A stretch of DNA of 17,041 nt from JBGPYB01 sp041493035 (GCA_041493035.1 JBGPYB010000104.1:1-17041); one strand, 5' to 3'. Positions 1-7,425 are shown, numbered from the stretch's first letter. Program-made: numbers and translations. Notes: generated by a model from the letters alone, not told the origin.

Positions 1-2
1 AA

Positions 3-3000
3 TACCGCGGCGACCGCGACGACTTCCAGACGGTCTACGGCTACGTCGAGCAGGAGCTGACGAGCGACAAGCGCTTCGACGTGATGCTGATACCCGGGCT
101 GAACGGATGGTCCCGGCTCACCCGCGCCTCCCGCGATGCCATCCTGCGCCGCGTCAGCGAGGGCGCGGGCCTCGTGCTGATCCACCCCTTCGTCGGCGAC
201 GTGAAGGGGCATCCCTTCAAAGGGGATGAGGCTGAGGAAGACCGGCGGATCTGGGATGTGTCGCCTCTCGTCGGCGTGCCGGACGATCTCGTGAGCGAGC
301 GCGGCTATCCGGAGTTGAACCAGGGAGCGATCACACAGGCGCGGTGGGAGCGGGCGGGACGTCACTTCATCACCGAGGGACTGCCTCTCGAACTGATCCC
401 TTCGGGGCGCGCGGGCGGTCGCTTCTACAACTACGAAGCCCGCGGAGACGTCTTGATACAGGCCGAAGGCCGGCCCATCCTGGCCACGAAGACCTACGGA
501 AAGGGAAGAGTCGTGGCTCTTTCCTACGTGGAGGACGGCTTTCTGCCAGAGACCATCGATCCGGTGGAGGCGCACGTCTCCTGGGGCTACTGGGAGTACC
601 AATACGCCCTTCTCGTCCGAAGCCTTCTTTGGGCTGCTGGACGGGAAAGCGGCCTCTCGTTGGCGACGCCGAGGCTGGACGCGAAGGAGCCGTCGGCACT
701 GGTGCTCGACCTTCGCAGCAACCAGACCCGCGACGTCGAGATCGACGTGACGGCGCGGAGCGAGTTCGGCGGTGTACTTGGAGCCCATCAGGAACGACGG
801 ACGCTGGTCGCTGGCGCCTCGAGCCTCCGTGTGCCGGAGAGCAGCCTGTGTCCGAAGGAGGGGTGGCCCGGAGGGCGCGTGGCACTGGACGTGATCGTGC
901 GCGACGCCGCAAACGGGTCCACCCTCGACTTCGGAACCGGGACCTTCGAGGTACCGAAGGCCGCAACGGTGACGGGGGTGCAGCCGAACGCGAGGGTCTA
1001 CCGAGTCGGCGACACCATGAGCGTCGTCACACGGGCGGCGGGAGAACTGGGCAGCGTGGTGATGCGCCTCGAGGTTCGCGATGACCTGGGGCGTCTCCTG
1101 CACCGAGAGGAGAAGCAGACGCCGGGGGAGAAGACGTTCTTCTACGCTCTCGACGACTTCGTCGGGAAGCGCGCCTCGCTGACGGCATCCCTCGTCGCGG
1201 AGGGGCGGATCATCGACCAGCTCCAGGCGGAACCGGTGGTCGTGGTCCAGAGAGAACGACGCCAAAAGGACTACCAGGGGCTCCTCTCTTTCGAGGCGCC
1301 GCGGCACTTCCAGGCATCGCTCCGCCAGCGCCGGCTCCGCGATCTCGCGATGGACAGCGGCTTCACCTGGGGCGGGAAGGTGAACGACAGCCTCGAGGTC
1401 CCTCGCGGCTGGTTCGGCGTCTATTGGTACGACCGCGGGCCGACGGCGCCCGAGGCTCTCGATCAGGCGATACGCGACTATGAACGGACGGGGGACGCGG
1501 CGTCCCTCCAGTACCTGACCAGGAAGGAGCTCTACCGCCGGACCGGCGACAAGAAGTTCCTCGTCCGCAGCCCGAGCCTCGACGATCCCGACGTCCTGCG
1601 CACGCTCGCGGACGTCGGCCGGACGGCCGCTCGCAACAAGGCCGTCTACAACATGGACTACTACTTCGTCGGAGACGAGGGCTCTCTCACGTCGTACGCG
1701 GACCCGGTCGACTTCTGCTTCGGTCCCCATACCCTCGCGAATTTCCGGAAGTGGCTGCAAGGTCGATACGGAACGTTGGCAACGCTCAACCGGGCGTGGC
1801 AAGCCGCCTACTCGGACTGGGGCGCTGTCGTGCCCTCCACCACCGAGCAGGCGCGGAAGACGGGCGTCTTTCCGCCGTGGGCCGATCACCGGACCTATAT
1901 GGAGGTGTCGTTCGCGAACGCGTATCGGACCGTGCGCGACGCGGTCCTGGAAGGGGATCCGCTGGGGCACATCGCCCTCTCCGGGACTCAAGTGACGACG
2001 CCGTGGAATGGAGCCGACTGGTCCCGCCTCGACCTGATCGTCGACGACTTCCTCTCCTACGACGGCGGCAACCAGTGGGACATGCACCGGTCGTTCGCCA
2101 AGCCCGGCGCCCGCGTCGGCTTCTGGACCGGCTACGGCCGCAGCGGTGTCGGCGTGCGCCACGAGATCTGGAGCGCGGCTCTCCAGGGGGTGCTCTTCCC
2201 GAACCTTTTCTGGAGCTACTCGGTGGTGAATCCCGACCTGACCTGGTCGCGCTCCGGGCGCGACATGGGGGCGGTCTTCCAGTCGCTTCGCTTCGAAGGG
2301 GTCGGGAAGCTGCTCATGGAGTCGGAGCGTCTCGGTGACGGCATCGCGGTGCACTACTCGATGGCTTCCGTCCACGCCGCTGGGATCCTCGGCTTCCACG
2401 ATCGCGGGAAGAAGGACGACGACGATGACCCCGGCTTCCCGGCCAACCGAGACGGTTGGGTGCGGGCCCTCACCGACATCGGCCTCTCCTTCGACTTCGT
2501 CTCTTCCCCGGAGATGGAGTCGGGGGTGCTCGATCCGGTTCGCTTCAAGGTCGTGGTCTTGCCCCTTTCGCTGGCCATGTCGGCGAAGGAGGCGCAGGCC
2601 ATCGAGGCTTTCGCGCGGGCCGGTGGGACGGTGATCGCCGACGGGGCCCCGGGGTTGATGGACGAGCATTGCGCCTGGAAATCGGCTGGCGCTCTGAACG
2701 CACTCTTCGGAGTGAGTACGCCCGCCTCGGAAAAACGCAACCTGAAGACGCCGCGTGGGACGGGCGATCTCGCCCCCACGCCTGAGGGAAAGGCGTGGGG
2801 CCTGGAGGCTTCGGTCTTGGGCGCCGCGGCCCCTTTCGAGGCGGACGTCGTCGCCGGAGACGGCCGGCCGCTCGTCACCATCGGCGCGTCGCCCGCGGTC
2901 TTTGCTCGCCCCGTCGGCAAGGGCTGGGCCATCTACCTCAACGCGCTACTCGACCACTACCCGCAGCTTCGGAAGGAGCGCTTTGGTGGCGCGGGCACCC

Positions 3001-3641
3001 GCACGCTGCTGTCGGCGATCCTCGCCCACGCTGGCGCCCGGCCCGTGGTGCGGGTGCATGACGGGAAAGGGCACGGCGTCGGGCCGACGCGCATCGCGCG
3101 CTACCGGTTCGGCGACGCCGAGATCGTTGGCCTCCTCCAGGAGCCCATCGATCTCGAAGAGATGCACGGTCGCGACGGTGTCCGGGTCTACACCGACTCC
3201 AAGCTCGGGAGCGTGGTGGCCCAGGAAGTCGAGATCCAGTTGCCCCGGGCGTCGGACCTCGTGAACGTGCGGACCGGCGAATTCCTCGGGCACACCGACC
3301 GCTTGCGCACGTCCCTCGTGTCCGGCGATGGCATGGTCCTGGCACTCGGCGGGTCCCGTCCCGCCGTCTCTCTCTCCGGCTCTCCTTCCGCGGCCCGCGG
3401 AGAGCACGTGCGCTTCGAGATCCACGTCGTGCCCGCTTCGGCCAAACGCCTCGTACGGTGCCACGTGTACGGACCCGATGGGGCCTTTCGCCCTGAACAC
3501 GCGCGGAACCTTCTGGTCGACGGTTCGACCGCAACGTTTGTCCTCCCCACGGCTCTGGACGATGCGCCTGGGGCCTATCGGTTGAAGGTGGCAGACGTCG
3601 TGGGTGGCGGGACGGCCGAGGCCACGATGGATCTGCAATGA
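3..3641 (+). CDS. GH42-like (beta-galactosidase-type) multidomain protein, 5' end outside the window
   Basis: The reading frame is open from base 3, so the true start lies upstream; GTG 81 is an internal codon and is used here as residue 1 for numbering. Domains as I read them: a glutamine-amidotransferase-like fold (to about residue 190, ending in a YGKGRVVALSY strand and a LLWAAGRE helix), two beta-sandwich segments (about 200-390), a TIM-barrel region of GH42 type (about 395-750), and a second amidotransferase-like domain resembling the GH42 trimerisation domain (about 755-955, starting IAVHYSMAS), then a beta-rich tail. The barrel carries GDEGS (E533), matching the GH42 acid/base Glu, followed by a typical helix (FRKWLQGRYGTLATLNRAW). 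I see no convincing nucleophile Glu: where GH42 enzymes have a W-x-x-E strand this one reads GFWTGYG (680-686). The family assignment is fairly firm. The substrate is unknown and beta-galactosidase activity should not be assumed. The gene overlaps the next stub by ATGA. Confidence 0.8.
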   Translation, partial: YRGDRDDFQTVYGYVEQELTSDKRFDVMLIPGLNGWSRLTRASRDAILRRVSEGAGLVLIHPFVGDVKGHPFKGDEAEEDRRIWDVSPLVGVPDDLVSERGYPELNQGAITQARWERAGRHFITEGLPLELIPSGRAGGRFYNYEARGDVLIQAEGRPILATKTYGKGRVVALSYVEDGFLPETIDPVEAHVSWGYWEYQYALLVRSLLWAAGRESGLSLATPRLDAKEPSALVLDLRSNQTRDVEIDVTARSEFGGVLGAHQERRTLVAGASSLRVPESSLCPKEGWPGGRVALDVIVRDAANGSTLDFGTGTFEVPKAATVTGVQPNARVYRVGDTMSVVTRAAGELGSVVMRLEVRDDLGRLLHREEKQTPGEKTFFYALDDFVGKRASLTASLVAEGRIIDQLQAEPVVVVQRERRQKDYQGLLSFEAPRHFQASLRQRRLRDLAMDSGFTWGGKVNDSLEVPRGWFGVYWYDRGPTAPEALDQAIRDYERTGDAASLQYLTRKELYRRTGDKKFLVRSPSLDDPDVLRTLADVGRTAARNKAVYNMDYYFVGDEGSLTSYADPVDFCFGPHTLANFRKWLQGRYGTLATLNRAWQAAYSDWGAVVPSTTEQARKTGVFPPWADHRTYMEVSFANAYRTVRDAVLEGDPLGHIALSGTQVTTPWNGADWSRLDLIVDDFLSYDGGNQWDMHRSFAKPGARVGFWTGYGRSGVGVRHEIWSAALQGVLFPNLFWSYSVVNPDLTWSRSGRDMGAVFQSLRFEGVGKLLMESERLGDGIAVHYSMASVHAAGILGFHDRGKKDDDDDPGFPANRDGWVRALTDIGLSFDFVSSPEMESGVLDPVRFKVVVLPLSLAMSAKEAQAIEAFARAGGTVIADGAPGLMDEHCAWKSAGALNALFGVSTPASEKRNLKTPRGTGDLAPTPEGKAWGLEASVLGAAAPFEADVVAGDGRPLVTIGASPAVFARPVGKGWAIYLNALLDHYPQLRKERFGGAGTRTLLSAILAHAGARPVVRVHDGKGHGVGPTRIARYRFGDAEIVGLLQEPIDLEEMHGRDGVRVYTDSKLGSVVAQEVEIQLPRASDLVNVRTGEFLGHTDRLRTSLVSGDGMVLALGGSRPAVSLSGSPSAARGEHVRFEIHVVPASAKRLVRCHVYGPDGAFRPEHARNLLVDGSTATFVLPTALDDAPGAYRLKVADVVGGGTAEATMDLQ

Positions 3642-3733
3642 CGGCAATGGTGAGCGACGACTTCACCGCGCTACGTCAGGAGGTCTGGCGGGCGAGCGTG
3701 CAACTCCCGCGAGCCGGCCTCGTGAAGGAGTGA
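3638..3733 (+). pseudogene. araD: Truncated N-terminal stub of L-ribulose-5-phosphate 4-epimerase (class II aldolase family)
   Basis: A 31-codon frame begins at ATG 3638, overlapping the upstream stop as ATGA, so it looks translationally coupled to the GH42-like gene. Its core, LRQEVWRASVQLPRAGLVK, closely resembles the start of AraD proteins (from memory E. coli has LEANLALPKHNLVTLTWGN). The frame ends at TGA 3731-3733 just before the TWGN motif that should follow, and 12 bases later the convergent M20 gene ends. No continuation of an aldolase appears in any frame. The full protein is about 230 residues and carries its Zn-binding His and catalytic residues well after this point, so the stub cannot be active. 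I infer a rearrangement or insertion junction near 3728-3731. The resemblance rests on about 20 residues, so a chance match is possible. Confidence 0.62.
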
Positions 3734-3745
3734 GCGGCTGACGGC

Positions 3746-5044
3746 TCAGCGTCCCCCGCACCACTCGAGCGCCGCGGCCACGTAGACCTCGGCCGTGCGC
3801 AGGACCGAGGGCACCTCCACGTATTCGTTCGCGTTGTGGCTCCCGGCCCCCCGCGGGCCGAAGAGGAGCGTGGGGATCTTGAAATAGCGGTGGGGAAGGA
3901 AGGCGTCGCAGGGCCACTCCGAGGCCGAGAGCCGAGCCTCATCCCCAAGGACGCCCGTCGCAGCGCCGTGAAGACAGCGGGTCCAGGCGTGCTCCGCCGG
4001 AACCTCGTGGCCGAGGAGCGGTGGGGCGAACAGGGGCTCGACCCGGACCGGATGGGCGCGGAAGAACGGGTCGGCTCGGCAGAAGGAGCGCAGGGAGGCT
4101 TCGATCGCCCGCACCACACGAGGCACGTCCTCGTGGGGCAGAAATTGGAAGTAGACACGGACCCGGGCCTCGAGGGGGACGCTCAGCGGAACGTCGGGAT
4201 CGAACCGATTCGATTCGAGGGCCAAGACCTGGACAGGGGCGGGGTCGGGGAAGTGGGCGTAGGTCTTCCGCCGGTCGACTCTCTTGCGATCGCGGACCCA
4301 TCCTTCGATCCAGCCGAGGATGCGCCCCATCGGTATCGCGGGGCTCACGACCTCCTCCTTCGAAAAGTAGGCCATGGGGTCGCCGGCCTGACAGACGATG
4401 TCGAAGACGTGTCCGCCCCGCGTGGCGCGCACGACCTCGTGGTTCGTCCCTTCGGCGATGGCGCAGGCGTCGGCGTTGTCCCCGCGGAGACGGCCGGCCA
4501 GAGTTCCGCCCCCTCCGCCGAACTCCTCGTCGATCACCGATTCGCAAAGCAAGTCTCCCTCGAGACGCAGGCCGGCCCTGCGCAGCGCCATGGCGACGGC
4601 GAACTGCGCGACGAGGCCGCTCTTCATGTCCCAACTTCCGCGACCGTAGAGACGCTTCCCCCGAATGACGCCGGACCAGGGGCTGTCGCGCCAGGGATTG
4701 GGCCGTGTGGGAACCGTGTCGATGTGGCCGCTCAGCAGCAGGCTGCGTCCACGTCCCGCACCGGCGAGCCGGGCGACGAGGTTGTGACGGCCGCGATAGT
4801 GCCGATCGCGACGGACGTACGGGTGGTGCGACCGTTCGAGGAAGGCGCAGTCGTACATCTCCACGTCGAGGCGATAGGGTTTGAGGGCGCTCCGCAGGAC
4901 CCGCTGGGCGGCGGTCTCGTGACCGTTCGGCGGAATCGCCACGCTGTCCACCCGCACCAGCGCCTGGACCAGCGAGACGATCTCGTCGCGCAGGGGACGC
5001 AGGAGGCGGCGAGCGTCGCGGACAGCGTCCTGGCTATCGGTCAT
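3746..5044 (-). CDS. M20 family metallo-amidohydrolase (ArgE/DapE/carboxypeptidase-like)
   Basis: This 432-residue cytosolic protein has a complete di-zinc M20 active site: SGHIDT (H107, with D109 tuning it), GSWDMKSG (bridging D139), the IDEEFGG pair (E173 general base, E174 ligand), AEGTNH (E198 ligand) and a late GSHNANE (H403). The middle third (about 207-320) fits the lid/dimerisation domain of the family. M20 enzymes hydrolyse N-acyl or peptide amide bonds, for example N-acetylornithine or N-succinyl-diaminopimelate. There are no arginine or lysine biosynthesis genes nearby, so the substrate is not predicted by name. It is the last gene of the minus-strand operon and its ATG overlaps the end of the kinase gene by 11 bases. 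Given the kinase and NagB-like neighbours, I infer it deacylates an N-acylated sugar or sugar-derived metabolite. Confidence 0.85.
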   Translation of the reverse strand: MTDSQDAVRDARRLLRPLRDEIVSLVQALVRVDSVAIPPNGHETAAQRVLRSALKPYRLDVEMYDCAFLERSHHPYVRRDRHYRGRHNLVARLAGAGRGRSLLLSGHIDTVPTRPNPWRDSPWSGVIRGKRLYGRGSWDMKSGLVAQFAVAMALRRAGLRLEGDLLCESVIDEEFGGGGGTLAGRLRGDNADACAIAEGTNHEVVRATRGGHVFDIVCQAGDPMAYFSKEEVVSPAIPMGRILGWIEGWVRDRKRVDRRKTYAHFPDPAPVQVLALESNRFDPDVPLSVPLEARVRVYFQFLPHEDVPRVVRAIEASLRSFCRADPFFRAHPVRVEPLFAPPLLGHEVPAEHAWTRCLHGAATGVLGDEARLSASEWPCDAFLPHRYFKIPTLLFGPRGAGSHNANEYVEVPSVLRTAEVYVAAALEWCGGR

Positions 5045-6158
5045 CGTCGGATCCTCTGAAGAGGCGGCTCATGGGCTCGCCGACAGTCACCCCGTGCGCC
5101 TGCGCGAAACGCCGCAGCGCCCCGAGGCTGGCGCCGGGATGGATTGTATGAGGCGACGTCACTTTGTACGCGGAGAGGAGGACGCCCAGATCCATGGCGC
5201 TGGCGAGAGGACGCTCTCCCAGCACTCGTCGAGGACCGTCGGTGGTCGTGAAGGCAAGGCCGATGGCGAGGCCAGTCAAGACGCCGCCCAGAAGAGCATC
5301 TCCCGCGCCTGCCGTGCTCGCGACGGTTACCGGCAGCGCCGGCGTGTGTCGCCAGCGCCCCTGCTCGAAGCCGAACGCTCCGTCAGGACCAGAGGTCACC
5401 ACGATGCGGATGGAAGGCTGGACCGCTACCAGCAAGGCCGCGCACGCGTCGAGCAACCGGCCGGCCCTCTCGGCATCGAAGGCGACGCCGGTGAGCGCGG
5501 TGGCTTCGTCCTCGTTGAGCGCCAGGAGGTCGACATCGGCAAAGAGGCCGAGGGCCAGGGCCTCCTTCGCCTCGGCCGAGGCGATGGCGGCCACGCGGAG
5601 TGATCCCGATCGGCCGCCGATCTGCAAGAGATGGTGGCGAACCGCCAGGGGTACTTCAGGTGCGGCAAGGACGATGGCACCTCGATCGACAAAGGGAAGG
5701 GCGCGATCCACGTCGGCAGCTGCGAGCCGCGAGGCCGCAGAATCCACGGTGGTGACGTTGCCGCCGCTGCCGTCGGGGTATTGGAAGCAGACGCTCTGCA
5801 GCGTCGGAGCGCCGGCGAGGGCTTCGACGAACCGAACGTCCATACCCGCCGCCGCCATCTCGCGGCGCAGGCGCGCGCCCGCCTCGTCGTCGCCGACCTT
5901 GCCCACCGGAAGCACGTGGAACGGCTCGCCGCTCTCGGTGGCGCCCAGGAGGACCGCGGGGTAATGGGCGATGATGTGGAGCTTGCAGTAGTCGCGTACG
6001 TCCAGGAGTCGTGCCGGGCGGCTCTCGTTGCGCCCCAGGTCGTGGTTCCCATCGAGGGCGAAGAAGAGCCCGGTGCCGATTCCCCCGACGCCGACGAGCC
6101 TGCGATAAGGGCACGCTCCGTCGGGGGGAAGGACTCCCTCGGTCAGAAAAGCTCCCAT
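5034..6158 (-). CDS. PfkB/ribokinase-family carbohydrate kinase
   Basis: The protein is 374 residues from ATG 6158. The frame is open further upstream, but that part lies antisense-free inside the preceding gene and reads as a Pro/Arg-rich shadow, while homology-like sequence starts at RRLVGVGGIGTG (19-30). Family features are a N-terminal substrate region with PVGKVGDDEAG (84-94), NEDEATALTG (215-224), VTSGPDGAF (254-262) and the STAGAGDA anion-hole motif with catalytic base D287. The kinase transfers phosphate from ATP to a sugar or related hydroxyl compound. An unusual stretch, LGRNESRPARLLDVRDYCKL (41-60), precedes the usual second strand and probably shapes the substrate pocket. The start overlaps the NagB-like stop by 16 bases and the end overlaps the M20 start by 11 bases, so the three are co-translated. 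The particular sugar is not predictable from sequence. Confidence 0.85.
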   Translation of the reverse strand: MGAFLTEGVLPPDGACPYRRLVGVGGIGTGLFFALDGNHDLGRNESRPARLLDVRDYCKLHIIAHYPAVLLGATESGEPFHVLPVGKVGDDEAGARLRREMAAAGMDVRFVEALAGAPTLQSVCFQYPDGSGGNVTTVDSAASRLAAADVDRALPFVDRGAIVLAAPEVPLAVRHHLLQIGGRSGSLRVAAIASAEAKEALALGLFADVDLLALNEDEATALTGVAFDAERAGRLLDACAALLVAVQPSIRIVVTSGPDGAFGFEQGRWRHTPALPVTVASTAGAGDALLGGVLTGLAIGLAFTTTDGPRRVLGERPLASAMDLGVLLSAYKVTSPHTIHPGASLGALRRFAQAHGVTVGEPMSRLFRGSDDDR

Positions 6159-7033
6159 TCCGGATGCTCGGCGATGGGGTGGCGTGCCGTCTCGAGGGTC
6201 GCCGTGAGGAGCGCGTCGGAGTGGCCCTGCAAGAGGGTGATCGGATACTCCGGCGTCGGTTCCGAGAAGAGGGCGACCCGGAGGGCGGTCTGCTTCCAGG
6301 CTCCCGTGTCGCTGAAGAGGCGCACCTTTCTGGCCGAGAGGCACTCGCGCATGCCGAGGGTGACCGACATGGGCGGTACGAACTGGTAGGCCGCGCCGAA
6401 GGTCCGGTGGGCGAGTGCGAGGATCGTGTCGAGGTTGTTCTCCTGGACGCGTGCCGTGGACGCGGCCAGGTCCTCCAGGGTCGGTCGCTGGAAGGGATGG
6501 CGGCGAGCCTGGTTGTAGGCGACATGACCGTCCTGCCCCCAACCGCCCAGCGTGATGTCGACCGGAGCCTCGTCGATCGCGGCGACGACTCGGTCGATCG
6601 TCGACGGCAGAAGCCAGTGGCGTTGACCCTCGGGGACGTTCAGCGCGGCGAGGACCCCGCCGTAGAACTCCCGCTCCATGAATGTCCGGAAGTTGTACGG
6701 ATGGTTTCGCGGGAGGGGACGCCCCTGGGCGTCGAGACATTCATCCATGTGGAAGACCGTAAGACGCCCAAGGGAGAGGCGACGTTCGTTCACGATCCGC
6801 GTCCAGGGGGCGTACCAGGAGGTCGGTCCACAGGGGACAATGGCGCGGGTCGGAAGGCCGCGGGCGTTCTGCGCGGCCACGAGGTCCGCCAGCTCGAGAG
6901 CCATCGTCTCCCCGAGCTCGGCGGAATCCTTCACGACGCGGAGTGGGATCCTGCGTGCGGGATGGGTGGCGAGAGCGTCGGCTGGAATGCGGCACCACTC
7001 GAGGAGGTTCCGCGGGCGCACCGCGTCTGTCAC
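6143..7033 (-). CDS. Divergent NagB-like sugar-phosphate deaminase/isomerase
   Basis: The 296-residue product has the layout of the glucosamine-6-phosphate deaminase/6-phosphogluconolactonase fold. FHMDECLD (94-101) matches the FNMDEY segment of NagB and supplies the proton-transfer Asp (D97). GGWGQDGHVAYNQ (163-175) matches GGVGNDGHIAFNE, keeping the catalytic Asp and His as D168 and H170. Two differences matter. The third member of the NagB ring-opening relay, a Glu in GHIAFNE, is Gln here (Q175), and the PTGGTP phosphate loop is replaced by PCGPTSWY (67-74). I therefore call it NagB-like rather than NagB. It starts with GTG 7033, overlapping the NIPSNAP stop as GTGA, and ends 16 bases into the kinase gene. 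With a kinase and an amidohydrolase downstream, it probably processes a phosphorylated amino or acyl sugar in the cytosol. Confidence 0.75.
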   Translation of the reverse strand: MTDAVRPRNLLEWCRIPADALATHPARRIPLRVVKDSAELGETMALELADLVAAQNARGLPTRAIVPCGPTSWYAPWTRIVNERRLSLGRLTVFHMDECLDAQGRPLPRNHPYNFRTFMEREFYGGVLAALNVPEGQRHWLLPSTIDRVVAAIDEAPVDITLGGWGQDGHVAYNQARRHPFQRPTLEDLAASTARVQENNLDTILALAHRTFGAAYQFVPPMSVTLGMRECLSARKVRLFSDTGAWKQTALRVALFSEPTPEYPITLLQGHSDALLTATLETARHPIAEHPEWELF

Positions 7034-7347
7034 TTGCCGAACTCCAGTACCTCGTAGATCTCCGTCCAGGCTTCGAGGAAGTAGGGGATCTGCTTCTTCA
7101 GCAATCGTGCATGCTGGCGGGAGGACGAGATGCGGTCAAGTCCTTGTTGTGCCGCCTGAAGGCTCGGGAACTCGCACTCCCAGATCAGGGTGTGGGCCGA
7201 CTCGCGACCCGCGTACGGTCGCAGGCGTCGTCCTTTGGGGAAGTCGCGGTGACGTCGCTCCAAGGCGGCGAACTCCGCTTCGAGAGCCAGGAAACCCCTC
7301 TCATCGGCAGGCCGGAAGCGTTGGACGAATCGCAGAACGTAGGCCAT
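7030..7347 (-). CDS. NIPSNAP-domain protein
   Basis: From ATG 7347 this gives 105 residues beginning MAYVLRFVQRF. It has the ferredoxin-like pattern of small NIPSNAP proteins: an N-terminal strand, a long helix, a central YAGRESAHTLIWECEFPS strand pair, an SSRQHARLL helix and a final strand EIYEVLEF. A TTG at 7389 would add 14 residues in frame, but these do not resemble the family and would lie in the presumed 5' leader; neither start has a good ribosome-binding site. NIPSNAP proteins are dimeric alpha/beta-barrel proteins of poorly defined role that often sit in catabolic operons and may bind or isomerise small molecules. It is the first gene of the minus-strand operon and is coupled to the NagB-like gene by a GTGA overlap. 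Family fairly sure, function unknown. Confidence 0.75.
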   Translation of the reverse strand: MAYVLRFVQRFRPADERGFLALEAEFAALERRHRDFPKGRRLRPYAGRESAHTLIWECEFPSLQAAQQGLDRISSSRQHARLLKKQIPYFLEAWTEIYEVLEFGK

Positions 7348-7368
7348 GGGTACTCGCGAAGAATCATC

Positions 7369-7382
7369 GCGAAACGCTTGCA
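7369..7382. promoter_or_regulatory. LacI/GalR-type operator-like site 2
   Basis: The sequence GCGAAACGCTTGCA, centred on CG 7375-7376, also matches TGNAANCGNTTNCA at 8 of 10 fixed positions, with the right half perfect. Its centre is 43 bp, about four helical turns, from site 1 and about 28 bases downstream of the expected minus-strand start point. Same-face spacing of two such sites around a promoter is what paired binding by a tetrameric or cooperative repressor would need. Confidence 0.4.
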
Positions 7383-7403
7383 AACACAAACAAACACAAG
7401 CGT
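7374..7403. repeat. Spaced inverted repeat ACGCTTG-N16-CAAGCGT in the divergent control region
   Basis: Two perfect 7-bp arms (7374-7380 and 7397-7403) flank a low-complexity CAAACACAAACAAACA spacer. The left arm is the right half of operator-like site 2. The arm centres are 23 bp apart, about two helical turns, so this could be a second dimer-binding arrangement or a stem in the minus-strand leader. Confidence 0.4.
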
Positions 7404-7411
7404 ATAGAGCT

Positions 7412-7417
7412 TATAAT
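7412..7417 (+). promoter_or_regulatory. Possible -10 element for the plus-strand operon
   Basis: A perfect TATAAT lies about 52 bases upstream of ATG 7469 and faces the plus-strand operon. No good -35 is present at 16-18 bases spacing (the sequence there is roughly AACAAA), so this promoter would be weak or activator-dependent. It shares bases with the -10 of the opposing promoter, so the two promoters probably exclude one another. Confidence 0.4.
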
Positions 7418-7425
7418 CGCTTTCG
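7412..7425. promoter_or_regulatory. LacI/GalR-type operator-like site 1
   Basis: The sequence TATAATCGCTTTCG, centred on CG 7418-7419, matches the LacI-family operator pattern TGNAANCGNTTNCA at 8 of 10 fixed positions. It overlaps the -10 boxes in both directions and lies in the spacer of the minus-strand promoter, where a bound repressor would block RNA polymerase. The match was made by eye against a generic consensus, so the regulator is not identified; no LacI-family gene is in the window. Confidence 0.4.

Noticed and set aside
2406..2430. Run of Lys-Lys-Asp5 in the GH42-like protein as a cleavage or metal-binding motif
   Set aside because: It is a surface-loop-like acidic stretch in a linker of the amidotransferase-like domain with no supporting context.
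3731..3748. TGAGC...GCTCA inverted repeat between the convergent ends as a terminator
   Set aside because: Only five base pairs and no following T-run on either strand, so not a credible intrinsic terminator.
3836..5059. 407-codon open frame antisense to the M20 gene
   Set aside because: The complete M20 active site is encoded on the other strand over the same bases; this frame has no recognisable domain and is the usual artefact of GC-rich codon use.
6159..6740. Upstream extension of the kinase frame to 6740
   Set aside because: The extra 194 residues lie entirely inside the NagB-like gene in another frame and are low-complexity Pro/Arg/His; kinase-like sequence begins only after ATG 6158.
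6011..7057. 348-codon plus-strand frame antisense to the NagB-like gene
   Set aside because: It opposes a well-supported coding region, is Arg/Gly-rich and has no family features.
7348..7389. TTG start adding 14 residues to the NIPSNAP protein
   Set aside because: No ribosome-binding site, no resemblance to the family N-terminus, and it falls in the expected leader.
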